DNA from: Solwaraspora sp. WMMA2065
GTDB lineage: Bacteria; Actinomycetota; Actinomycetes; Mycobacteriales; Micromonosporaceae
Assembly: GCF_030345075.1 (NCBI RefSeq)
Contig: NZ_CP128361.1
Span: forward strand, 1,302,001 to 1,366,000
Reading direction: 5' to 3'
Length of the DNA stretch: 64,000 nucleotides
Positions within the stretch are counted from its first letter, which is position 1; each line of letters starts with the position of its first letter. Below are positions 18,906-26,724 of the stretch, piece after piece. The notes beneath the pieces were generated by a model. That model searched no databases, was not told the origin of the DNA, and saw only the letters and a list, made by a program, of their open reading frames with translations. The position numbers and the translations under genes were made by a program.

Positions 18906-20054
18906 GTGAACGACGTTCCGTCCACGCACACCGAGCAGCACAAGCCGCTGCGGATTGCCATGATCGTGCCGCCTTACTACGAGCTACCTCCGCCCGGCTA
19001 CGGCGGCGTCGAACAGGTCTGCGCCGCTCTGGTCGACGCGTTGGTCGCCCGGGGCAACGAAGTGACGCTTTTTGGAGCCGGCAGTCGGACCGGGACCGCC
19101 GCGAACTTCGTCAGTACCGTCCGGGAGTTGCAGTCCGACCGGCTCGGTCACTCACTGCCGGAACTCGTGCACCTGGCTCGGGTGGACCGGCTGATCGAGG
19201 ACGACACCTTCGACGTCGTGCACGACCACACCACAGTCGGTCCGCTCGCCGCCGCCCGCCGACGGGTACCGACGGTGGTCACCGTGCACAATTCGCCGGA
19301 CGGCGAGCTAGGTGAGTATCTGCGTGGTATAGATCGATCCGTCGCATTGGTGGCGATTTCCTACGCGCAGCGTCGAGTGGGTAGCGGCCTGCCGTGGGCA
19401 GCGACTGTGCACAACGGATTGGCCGCCGAGGTTCGGCCCAAGCCGGTGCCGGCCGACGGCCCGGTGCTGTGGCTCGGACGTTTCGCCGCGGACAAGGGCC
19501 CGGACCTGGCGATCGAAGCCTGCCGCAAGGCCGGAGTGCCGCTCGTTCTCGCCGGCAAGGCGACTGAGCCGTCCGAGCGGCGCTATCTCGAGGACGTCGT
19601 CCAGCCGATGCTCGGCCCCGACGTCGAACTGCTGGTCAACCCCGACCGACAGCGGTGTTGGCAGCTACTCACCGAGGCCCGGTGCCTGCTCATGCCGATC
19701 CGCTGGGAGGAACCGTTCGGGATGGTGATGCTGGAGGCGATGGCCTGCGGCACCCCGGTCGTCGCCCTCAACCGGGGTGCGGTGCCGGAGGTGGTGCGAC
19801 ACGGCGAGACGGGGATGGTCTGCACCGACCCGGCCGAGCTACCGGAGGCCATCGAGCAGGCCGGGGAACTGGACCCGCAGGTGTGCGCGGAGCACGTACG
19901 GCTGTCGTTCTCGCCGGATCTGATGGCGTCCCGGTACGAGCGGATCTACCACCGGTGGAAGTACGCAATGTCGCTCGCGGTGCCGTCCGACGGCGAACCG
20001 GAGCTGGCGCGGCGACCGGAGCGCGACCTGTTGCCGCTGGTGGTCGACGGTTGA
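18906..20054 (+). CDS. GT4-family glycosyltransferase
   Basis: A 382-residue cytoplasmic glycosyltransferase of the GT-B fold. N-terminal GYGGVEQVCAALVDALVARG fits the glycine-rich acceptor loop of GT4 enzymes; the C-terminal half holds WLGRFAADKGPDLAIEA and the nucleotide-sugar E-x7-E region (EEPFGMVMLEAMACGTPVV). It resembles enzymes annotated as acting on small sugars or lipids, but donor and acceptor are not deducible. GTG 18906 follows AGGGGG by 6 bases; the frame remains open upstream only in promoter DNA. It is followed immediately by a strong stem-loop. Confidence 0.85.
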   Translation: MNDVPSTHTEQHKPLRIAMIVPPYYELPPPGYGGVEQVCAALVDALVARGNEVTLFGAGSRTGTAANFVSTVRELQSDRLGHSLPELVHLARVDRLIEDDTFDVVHDHTTVGPLAAARRRVPTVVTVHNSPDGELGEYLRGIDRSVALVAISYAQRRVGSGLPWAATVHNGLAAEVRPKPVPADGPVLWLGRFAADKGPDLAIEACRKAGVPLVLAGKATEPSERRYLEDVVQPMLGPDVELLVNPDRQRCWQLLTEARCLLMPIRWEEPFGMVMLEAMACGTPVVALNRGAVPEVVRHGETGMVCTDPAELPEAIEQAGELDPQVCAEHVRLSFSPDLMASRYERIYHRWKYAMSLAVPSDGEPELARRPERDLLPLVVDG

Positions 20055-20056
20055 GC

Positions 20057-20122
20057 CAGTTGGTGCGGGCGGCTGGCCGTCGCCCGCACCAACTGCGGAG
20101 GCGGGCGGCCCACGGCCAGCCG
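20057..20122 (+). terminator. 15-bp stem-loop with a downstream strand complementary to its loop
   Basis: Two bases after the glycosyltransferase stop, 20057-20071 and 20081-20095 form a perfect 15-bp stem with a 9-base loop (GCTGGCCGT). The loop plus the two adjoining stem bases (20070-20080) is perfectly complementary over 11 bases to 20112-20122. The first hairpin alone could terminate transcription, without a U-tract. The second pairing would compete with it or form a pseudoknot. It sits 117-182 bp before the phosphatase gene. Confidence 0.55.
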
Positions 20123-20238
20123 ACTGCGCAACTACCGGGTGGCGATTCGCGACCAGCCGCGTAGGGTGGAGCACGAGCAACGGTCCCGGTGCGCCTGTCC
20201 GGGCCGGTCGACCGGGACAAGGGAGTGAGGCCTGGCTG

Positions 20239-22017
20239 GTGAGCACCGCCGAAGTCACGGACCGGGAACCGGGCGATGGGCGGGTCTGTACACCCGAGTC
20301 GACGGCGACGGCGCCTTCCGGAGCTGTCCCGTTCGGTGCCACGGCTGACCCGCGACTGCGGCACGGGGAGCCGTCCACCGCGACCCCCGGTGGACCGCCC
20401 GGTCAGGCCACCGTCGACAACTTCCGCGAAGGGCTGCTGATCTGCGACGGTGCCGGGGTGGTCCGGCAGCTGGACGCCACCGCCCGACGGCTGCTGCCGG
20501 AGCTGGTTCTTGGGCAGGCGGCCTCCGCCAGCGGCATCGCCGGGCTGGACCTGGCTACCTTCGACACCTCCTCTACCGCTGAGCTGACTCACCACGGGCA
20601 TCGGCTGCGGTTGCGCCGGGTTCCCCTGGCGCACGACCGGATCGCCTGGTATGTCGATGATACGACCGAGCGCACCGCGCGCGCCGACGCTTTGCTCGCC
20701 GAGCGGGCCCGCTGGATGTTCCTGGCCAACGCGAGCCAGCAACTCGGCAACCCACTGCATGAGGACCGGGCGGCTCGGGCCGCCGTGCGGCTCGCGGTGC
20801 CAACGCTCGGACAGTTCGCGGTGCTGGTGGTCGCACCTCACCGTGGTCGCGCCAGTTGGTGGCGGGCCAGCGACCCGGGTACCGGTGGGAAACCACCGGT
20901 CGACGGCGGCACGATCGCGGTGGACGAGTTGCCACCGGCGTTCACCGAGGCGTTGCGTGGCGTCGAGGTGACGTCCCTGGACTGGCTTGCCGAGCAACTC
21001 GTCGACCTGGGTTGGCTGTTCCCGCCGCCGGGCCGGGATTTCGCCGTACGGGTCGCCGCCCTGCCGGGCAGCACGCATCCGACCGGTGTGCTGCTGGTCG
21101 CCCGACCTGGTCCGGTCGGGTTCGACGACGCCGACCTGCACCTGTTGCGGGGGTTTGCCGCCCGCGCCGGCTCCGCCCTCGACGCCGCGGTGCTCTACCG
21201 CCACCAGTCGGAAGTCGCGGAGACCCTGCAGGCTAGCCTGTTGCCGGCGGTGCCCCGACGGGTGCCGGGTGTGCAGTGGGGCACCGCGTACCGGCCGGCC
21301 CCGTCGTCGCTGCGTATCGGCGGCGACTTCTACGGCGCATTCGACCTGCCCGAGCGCGGGGTGCTGTTCTTTCTCGGCGACGTCTCCGGGAAGGGCGTTG
21401 AAGCGGCGGTGTTCACCGGCCAGGTACGCCAGGCGCTGCAGGCGCTGCGTAGTGTCGAGACCGATCCGAGACGACTGCTCCGGCTGCTCAACGAGTCGGT
21501 CCTGGAGACGACTCAGGCCCAGGGGCAGGGCCGGTTCGCGACGATGGTGCTCGGGTCGGCCCGTCCGGCCCGCGACGGTGGTCTGACGCTCACCCTGGCC
21601 GGCGGTGGTCACCTTCCGCCGTTGGTGCTGCGCGGCGACGCGACGGTGCAGACGGTGCCGCTCAGCGGCATGCTGATCGGCGTGGTCCCGCAGCCGAGGA
21701 TCGGCCAGTTGACCGTCGACCTCGCGCCCGGTGAGACGTGCCTGCTCTACAGCGACGGGGTCACCGAGGCCCGTGGCGGGCGGTACGGTACCGAGCAGTA
21801 CGGTCTCGACCGGCTCACGCAGGCGCTGCAGGGGTGTCATCAGATGCCGGCGCCGGCACTCGCCGAACGGGTGGAGCAGTTGGCGGGGGACTGGCTGGCC
21901 GGCCGCGAGCACGACGACATCGCCGTGCTCGCGGTGCGTGCCGATCCGCCTGGCCACCGGCAGCGGGACCGGCATGTGCCCGTGGCGCCCGACCCACGGC
22001 GGGAGAACCGACGGTAG
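20239..22017 (+). CDS. PP2C/SpoIIE-type serine phosphatase with PAS- and GAF-like sensor domains
   Basis: A 592-residue soluble signalling protein. The first 55 residues are disordered. A PAS-like segment (about 60-150), a GAF-like domain (about 155-330) and a C-terminal SpoIIE/RsbU phosphatase (about 345-580) follow. Metal-binding aspartates are all present: GGDFYGAF, FLGDVSGKG, YSDGVTEARGG and HDDIAVLAV. Such enzymes usually dephosphorylate STAS anti-sigma antagonists. The GTG start at 20239 has GTGAGG 8 bases upstream. Its TAG stop overlaps the GTG of the cobalamin-binding protein gene by one base, so output and B12-type input are co-translated. Confidence 0.87.
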   Translation: MSTAEVTDREPGDGRVCTPESTATAPSGAVPFGATADPRLRHGEPSTATPGGPPGQATVDNFREGLLICDGAGVVRQLDATARRLLPELVLGQAASASGIAGLDLATFDTSSTAELTHHGHRLRLRRVPLAHDRIAWYVDDTTERTARADALLAERARWMFLANASQQLGNPLHEDRAARAAVRLAVPTLGQFAVLVVAPHRGRASWWRASDPGTGGKPPVDGGTIAVDELPPAFTEALRGVEVTSLDWLAEQLVDLGWLFPPPGRDFAVRVAALPGSTHPTGVLLVARPGPVGFDDADLHLLRGFAARAGSALDAAVLYRHQSEVAETLQASLLPAVPRRVPGVQWGTAYRPAPSSLRIGGDFYGAFDLPERGVLFFLGDVSGKGVEAAVFTGQVRQALQALRSVETDPRRLLRLLNESVLETTQAQGQGRFATMVLGSARPARDGGLTLTLAGGGHLPPLVLRGDATVQTVPLSGMLIGVVPQPRIGQLTVDLAPGETCLLYSDGVTEARGGRYGTEQYGLDRLTQALQGCHQMPAPALAERVEQLAGDWLAGREHDDIAVLAVRADPPGHRQRDRHVPVAPDPRRENRR

Positions 22018-23054
22018 TGGCCGAACCGACACCTGTCGAGGTAGGTGGCGCGTACCGGGCACTGCTGGCCTGTCTGGCGGCCGCGGACGAGGTCGCTGCG
22101 CTGGCGTTGGCCGACGAATTGCTGGCGGCCGGGGTACCGGCCGAATCGGTGCTGCTGGATCTGATCGCGCCGGCTCAGGTCCAGGTCGGCCGATGGTGGC
22201 AGCGCAACGAGTGGTCGGTGGCCCAGGAGCATGCAGCGACGCACATCAGTGAGTTGATGGTCGCCGCGGTCACTACCCGGGCCGCGCCCCGGCCACACCG
22301 GGGCAGGGTGATCGTGGCCTGCATGGACGGGGAGTGGCACGCGTTGCCTCCCCGACTGGTCGCCGAGGTCCTGCGGCTGCGTGGCTGGCAGGTCACCTTC
22401 CTGGGCGCAAGTGTGCCGGCCGTGCACCTGATGACCTATCTGCACCGGCACGACCCGGTGGCGGTGGCACTGGCCTGCGCGTTGCCGATGCGTCTACCGC
22501 AGGCGCATCGCACCGTCCAGGCCTGCCAGCGGGCCGACGTGCCGGTCCTGGTCGGCGGCCGGGGCTTCGGACCCGACGGCCGGTGGGCCCGGGCAATGGG
22601 GGTTGCGTGGGCTCCGGACGCCCGTGCCGCGGCGGACCTGCTCGCCGACTCCGACGGTGACCTGGCCCGGACCGTCCGGGCGACCAGCCGGCTCGGCGGT
22701 GAGGAGTACGCCGGGCTGGTGAGCCGGCGCGCCGAGATCATCGACGTCGCGCTGGACGATCTGCGGCACCGGGAACCGTCGACGGCCGGCTACACCACCG
22801 GGCAGTGGGACGCGACGATCGTCGATCTCGGTCACCTGGTGGACTTCCTCTCCGCCGCGGTCTACATGGACGACTCCACGCTGTTCGTCGATGCCGTCGA
22901 CTGGACGGCCGAGATACTCGGGTCCCGCGGCGTCCCGGTGATCGGGGTACGACGTACTCTGAGTGCATTCGCGAGTACATTGCGCGACTTTCCTCGGGCC
23001 TATCAATTTCTGCTCGACGGCCGGCGAGCCCTTGACCCCTGCGATCCAAGCTGA
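22017..23054 (+). CDS. B12-binding domain protein resembling CarH/LitR light sensors, without DNA-binding domain
   Basis: About 345 residues. Residues 25-95 match the helical cap of cobalamin photoreceptors, with the W-x9-EH motif (Trp61, Glu71, His72) used to pack the upper ligand of adenosylcobalamin. Residues about 97-220 are a Rossmann B12-binding domain. The usual D/E-x-H-x-x-G cobalt-ligand motif is present as EWHALP: Glu106 and His108 are kept, Gly becomes Pro111. There is no MerR helix-turn-helix; instead a further 120-residue helical region follows. It is coupled to the upstream phosphatase gene by a TAGTG overlap, suggesting light- or B12-controlled phosphatase signalling. Confidence 0.82.
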   Translation: MAEPTPVEVGGAYRALLACLAAADEVAALALADELLAAGVPAESVLLDLIAPAQVQVGRWWQRNEWSVAQEHAATHISELMVAAVTTRAAPRPHRGRVIVACMDGEWHALPPRLVAEVLRLRGWQVTFLGASVPAVHLMTYLHRHDPVAVALACALPMRLPQAHRTVQACQRADVPVLVGGRGFGPDGRWARAMGVAWAPDARAAADLLADSDGDLARTVRATSRLGGEEYAGLVSRRAEIIDVALDDLRHREPSTAGYTTGQWDATIVDLGHLVDFLSAAVYMDDSTLFVDAVDWTAEILGSRGVPVIGVRRTLSAFASTLRDFPRAYQFLLDGRRALDPCDPS

Positions 23055-23355
23055 TTTCACTGGCGGGGTCGGCGGATTCGGTGGCTGGCAGTTGATCGGT
23101 CTGTCCCCTTTGCGGGGCACTAGTCGCGAACGTGTTCACCGACTGTTCCCAAAAACGGGCGCAAAGTAATTAACGCAATAATAATCGCGTACTGGCGCAA
23201 AAGACATTTAGCTATACCAAGCGCAACTTATCTTCCCTATCCTTCGGGTGTATCCCAGGGGACTGAGGGGGTGGCGACATGCGTGACAACGATTGGCTGT
23301 GATCCCGGACCTGTTCGATGGACGGTGAGTTATGAGACGCTGACGCGAGGCTCAT
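23055..23355. promoter_or_regulatory. AT-richer intergenic region before the GGDEF-EAL gene
   Basis: This 301-bp gap contains an unusually AT-rich island for this genome at about 23160-23240 (AATTAACGCAATAATAATCG and nearby), probably the promoter of the GGDEF-EAL gene. I looked for a GEMM-type c-di-GMP riboswitch and for a B12 box and saw neither. No convincing ORF is present. Confidence 0.4.
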
Positions 23356-25890
23356 GTGGATGAAGCTGTCCAGGCGGGAAGTGAGGCGACGGCAACGGTG
23401 CGTGGCGACGGGGTGGATCGGCGGCTGACGCCGCTCGTCGGGCTCATCGTCTGCTGTGGTCTGGTGGCGATGGCATGGGCGGTGTCCGGGATCGGCGCAC
23501 CGCCCAGCCTCCCCGCCCTCTACTACCCCCTGGTGCTCACCAGCCTCGTCGCTGTCGCGAGTGGCTGCACCGTACCGATCCGGATCCGAACCCCGCAGGG
23601 CATCTCGCCGACCAGCGCCGCGGTGCTGGTGTCGGTCGCGGTGCTGCCGGCGCACTGGGTCGTCGTGTGCACGGCCGTAGGCGTGGCCGTCGGGCGTTCC
23701 GTCGCCCGGTCCACGCCGGTCAAGGTGGCGTTTGCCACGGCTAAGGAATCGATCGGCGCGCTGGCCGCGGCGGCAGCCGCGATGTGGGCCGGTCTCGTGC
23801 CGGTGCTGGGCGGCACCAGCCACCTCACCCGCTCCTGGACGGTCACCGTCGTCTCGCTCTGCGTCGCGGCGCTGGCCTACGCGGTGGTCGACGAGACGCT
23901 GCCGGTGCCGGTGGTCGCGCTTGCCGACCGGACGTCCTGGCGGCGGGTGGTGCGCCGGGGCGCTCGGATGCGGGCCGGTGTGAAGGTCGCCACGTTGCTG
24001 CTCGCCCTGGCCACGGTGGTGGTGGTGGCGGTCGACGCACGCCTGCTGGTGGCCACCCCGTTGGCGGTCCTGCTGCTGCACTCGAGCTTTCGACGGCGGC
24101 TGCATCTGGCTGAGGAACGGTCTGCCTGGCGGCAGTTGGCCGAGACCACCGACGCCCTCAACAGTGTGGACCTCGACGCGGTACTGCGCACCGCGTCGTC
24201 CGGAGCCGCGCGGCTCTTCTCGGCCCGAACCGTCGAGATCGAGTTCCAGCACGGCCCGCAGCGACGCCTGGTGCGGGGCGATGAGCACGGCCTACGGTAC
24301 GACGGTCCGGCCGATCATGCGGTGCCCGGTGTCGGTGGTGACCTGGTGACGGTGCCGCTCGGCGCCACCGGTGGCACCGAGTGGGCCGCCGGTGCGCTGC
24401 GGCTCGCCCTCGCCGGCGCGGGTCTGTCCGACCGCGAGCGCTACACGTTGCGTACCTTCGGCGCGGCGCTGACCACCGCGATCCGCAACGCCATCGCCTA
24501 CGCACAGGTGATCGACCTTGCGGCCCGGCACGAGCACGACGCCACCCATGATCCGCTGACCGGCCTGGCCAACCGTCGACACCTGCGGGAACGACTCACC
24601 GCCACCTTGGCCGACCGGCACAGCCTGCCGCGTACCGCCCTGACGCTGATCGATCTCGATCATTTCAAAGAGGTCAACGACACGCTCGGGCACTCCGCTG
24701 GCGACCAGGTTCTGGTGGAGGTCGCCCGACGACTGGACCGGGCGGCCGCCGGTAACCTTGTGGCCCGGCTGGGTGGCGACGAGTTCGCCATTCTGCTCAC
24801 CGGACACGCGGCACCGGCCCGCGCCGAGCACCAAGCGGCACGGATCCTGCAGGTGCTGCATGACCCGATGGATCTCAACGGGATCCGGATCAGCCTTCGG
24901 GCCAGCGCCGGACTGGCCACGGCGGACGGCAACGCCAGCACCGAGGAACTGTTGCGGCGGGCGGACGTCGCGATGTACCAGGCCAAGGAGAGCGGCCGCG
25001 GGCTGACCAGGTACGACCGTAGTCGGGACACCGCTGACCCGGACCGGCTGGCCCTGCGCGGGGAGCTCCCCGCCGCGCTGGCCGGTCACCACTACGCGGT
25101 CGGCTTCGACCCGATCGTCGATCTCGGCAGCGGGTCGGCGGTCGCCGCCGAGGCGGTGGTGCGGTGGGGCAACGCCGACCTCGGTGACCAGCCGGCGGCC
25201 GGGATACTCGCGCTGGTCGAGCGCTCCGGCTGGCTCGCCGAGTTCACCCGGGGGATGTTCGACCGGACGCTCGCCGCCACCCGGCTGCTACGGGACGCCG
25301 GCTTCGAGCTCCCCGTGTCCATCGGCATCTCCGCGCGGAGCCTGCTGGATACCGGGTTCCCCGCCGACGTGCGGCACCAGTTGGATGCGCACCGCGTGCC
25401 AGCCGACCAGCTGATCGTCGAACTCACCGAGACGACCGGGATCAGCTGCCCGGACATGGCGCTGAGTGCCCTGCACCAGTTGCATGACGACGGGGTGCGG
25501 ATCGCGTTCGCCGGATTCGGCACCTCCGACGCGCCGCTCTCCGCGCTGCTCCGCATTCCAGTGCACCTGGTGAAGGTCGACCACCGGCTGCTCGCCGTAC
25601 CGGAGAACTCGCCTGCCGCGCTGCGGTCACTGGTCGGCCTGGGCCGCGACCTCGCACACACCGTGGTCGCCAACGGGGTGTCCACCACGGGACAGCGACG
25701 GACGCTGTGGGAGCTGGGCTGCGCCGCAGGTCAGGGCAGTCTGTTCGGTCCGGCCGCCGCCAACGTCGACGAACTGGTCGCGATGCTGCGCCTTGGCCGA
25801 GACGGGGTCGTTGGCGCGCTCGCCCCGAGCCTGCATCCGGGAGCGAACATCGTCCGGATGCCGCGGCTGCGTCGGGCCGGATCAGGGTGA
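23356..25890 (+). CDS. membrane GGDEF-EAL protein with intact GGDEF and degenerate EAL domain
   Basis: An 844-residue c-di-GMP-type protein. Five to six membrane segments fill residues about 20-235, a GAF-like part follows (about 260-385), then a GGDEF domain with DPLTGLANRR and an intact RLGGDEF (472-477), so diguanylate cyclase activity is expected. The EAL half keeps the fold but lacks catalytic residues: EAL is EAV, the N of the NLS motif is G (VSIGISARS), DDFG is AGFG, and AEGVE is ANGVS. It is therefore unlikely to hydrolyse c-di-GMP and may only bind it. GTG 23356 follows GCGAGG closely. The gene lies 301 bp behind the B12/phosphatase pair. Confidence 0.87.
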   Translation: MDEAVQAGSEATATVRGDGVDRRLTPLVGLIVCCGLVAMAWAVSGIGAPPSLPALYYPLVLTSLVAVASGCTVPIRIRTPQGISPTSAAVLVSVAVLPAHWVVVCTAVGVAVGRSVARSTPVKVAFATAKESIGALAAAAAAMWAGLVPVLGGTSHLTRSWTVTVVSLCVAALAYAVVDETLPVPVVALADRTSWRRVVRRGARMRAGVKVATLLLALATVVVVAVDARLLVATPLAVLLLHSSFRRRLHLAEERSAWRQLAETTDALNSVDLDAVLRTASSGAARLFSARTVEIEFQHGPQRRLVRGDEHGLRYDGPADHAVPGVGGDLVTVPLGATGGTEWAAGALRLALAGAGLSDRERYTLRTFGAALTTAIRNAIAYAQVIDLAARHEHDATHDPLTGLANRRHLRERLTATLADRHSLPRTALTLIDLDHFKEVNDTLGHSAGDQVLVEVARRLDRAAAGNLVARLGGDEFAILLTGHAAPARAEHQAARILQVLHDPMDLNGIRISLRASAGLATADGNASTEELLRRADVAMYQAKESGRGLTRYDRSRDTADPDRLALRGELPAALAGHHYAVGFDPIVDLGSGSAVAAEAVVRWGNADLGDQPAAGILALVERSGWLAEFTRGMFDRTLAATRLLRDAGFELPVSIGISARSLLDTGFPADVRHQLDAHRVPADQLIVELTETTGISCPDMALSALHQLHDDGVRIAFAGFGTSDAPLSALLRIPVHLVKVDHRLLAVPENSPAALRSLVGLGRDLAHTVVANGVSTTGQRRTLWELGCAAGQGSLFGPAAANVDELVAMLRLGRDGVVGALAPSLHPGANIVRMPRLRRAGSG

Positions 25891-25907
25891 CGGTGAGTCG
25901 GATCTGG

Positions 25908-26399
25908 TCAACGCGGCGGCGTCCGGACCGGGTTGCCGCCACTGCCGACTGGATGGTGGTGCTCTGCTGCGGCGCGGTCGTCGTCCGCTCTGGCGGCGAC
26001 GACGTCGACGGTGTGCCGCGCGCCGTCCTGTCCGGAGAACGGCCAGAGTAGGTCGGCCCGTCGGGCCAGGGCGGAAAGCTGCTCGACGGTCAGCCCGCAG
26101 GAGGCGACGCTGGCCCGCACGTCGGCGCGGTACCGGCCGTCGGGGTCGCGTCGTAGCCGGGTCTCGGCGTGCACCTCGACGGTGTGCGACTCGTCGGTGA
26201 TCTCGGAGGCCGCCTCGACCGCCGCGTGGTGCAGGCAGGACGCGAACGCTGCAGCCAGCAACTGCTCCGGGGTGAGGCCGCCGCCGTGCGGCGCCAAAGG
26301 GGAGGCGAGCCGGCTGGAGAACTCGCCGTCGTCGGTGCGGACCCGACCCGCCTCGGCGGTTGCCGAAGCCTGGTGAACCCAGGGTTCCGAAGCACCCAT
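25908..26399 (-). CDS. OsmC/Ohr-family peroxiredoxin-like protein
   Basis: A 163-residue cytoplasmic protein. The first family cysteine is in EQLLAAAFASCLHHA and the second in SVASCGLTVEQL, the spacing expected for the OsmC thiol pair that reduces organic hydroperoxides. Residues 135-163 are a non-conserved tail. Of GTG 26402 and ATG 26399 I use the ATG, which GGAGGAGG precedes at a better distance. It converges on the GGDEF-EAL gene with a 17-bp gap and is divergent from the helicase gene. Confidence 0.88.
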   Translation of the reverse strand: MGASEPWVHQASATAEAGRVRTDDGEFSSRLASPLAPHGGGLTPEQLLAAAFASCLHHAAVEAASEITDESHTVEVHAETRLRRDPDGRYRADVRASVASCGLTVEQLSALARRADLLWPFSGQDGARHTVDVVAARADDDRAAAEHHHPVGSGGNPVRTPPR

Positions 26400-26553
26400 C
26401 ACGCCTCCTCCGCGTCCTGCCCGGCGGGTGCGTACCCGTGGGTGAACCGGCGAAACACGGGCGGTCGCCTGGCGAACCGGTCGGCAGCACCGAGATCGGG
26501 CCGGCGGCGAGGCCAGGCAAGCGAGGAAGACGGTGGCGACGACCAGCGGCTAT

Positions 26554-26657
26554 CGTTGACGTTCCGCCAACGAAGGTGCTCTCGTCAGCGAGATGTCTTC
26601 GTCAGCGACGTGGTTCCGTCAGCGATGCGTCCTCGTCGGCGATGTGCTTCGTCAACG
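26554..26657 (+). repeat. six tandem ~17-bp repeats in the HelR-like leader
   Basis: Units beginning CGCCAACG (26565), CGTCAGCG (26583, 26600, 26617), CGTCGGCG (26634) and CGTCAACG (26650) follow each other at 18, 17, 17, 17 and 16 bp. The first unit is also inverted against CGTTGACG at 26554-26561. The array lies 68-171 bp before the helicase start. It is near-helical-turn spaced only for every third unit, so either a multi-site operator or a transcribed leader is possible. Confidence 0.6.
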
Positions 26658-26674
26658 CATCCTCACAAGAAAGA

Positions 26675-26693
26675 AGACGCCTCTGCGGCGTCT
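26675..26693 (+). promoter_or_regulatory. leader hairpin upstream of the HelR-like gene
   Basis: AGACGCC and GGCGTCT form a perfect 7-bp stem around TCTGC, ending 31 bases before the TTG start. A 27-codon ORF (26625-26708, Arg-rich, no clear ribosome site) runs through it and ends 16 bases before the start. An attenuator-like leader is possible. Confidence 0.4.
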
Positions 26694-26724
26694 GACAATC
26701 GCGGCTAACAACAAGGGGGCACAC

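Noticed and set aside
20123-20238. Possible cobalamin riboswitch before the phosphatase/B12 operon
   Set aside because: No B12 box (GCCACTG-like) or matching fold is seen; only the stem-loop pair was found.
23055-23355. Possible c-di-GMP riboswitch before the GGDEF-EAL gene
   Set aside because: No GEMM-type conserved segments are present.
26593-26724. Upstream ATG that would extend the HelR-like protein by 44 residues
   Set aside because: The extension is translated tandem repeat and hairpin DNA without a ribosome site; TTG 26725 has AGGGGG at the right distance.
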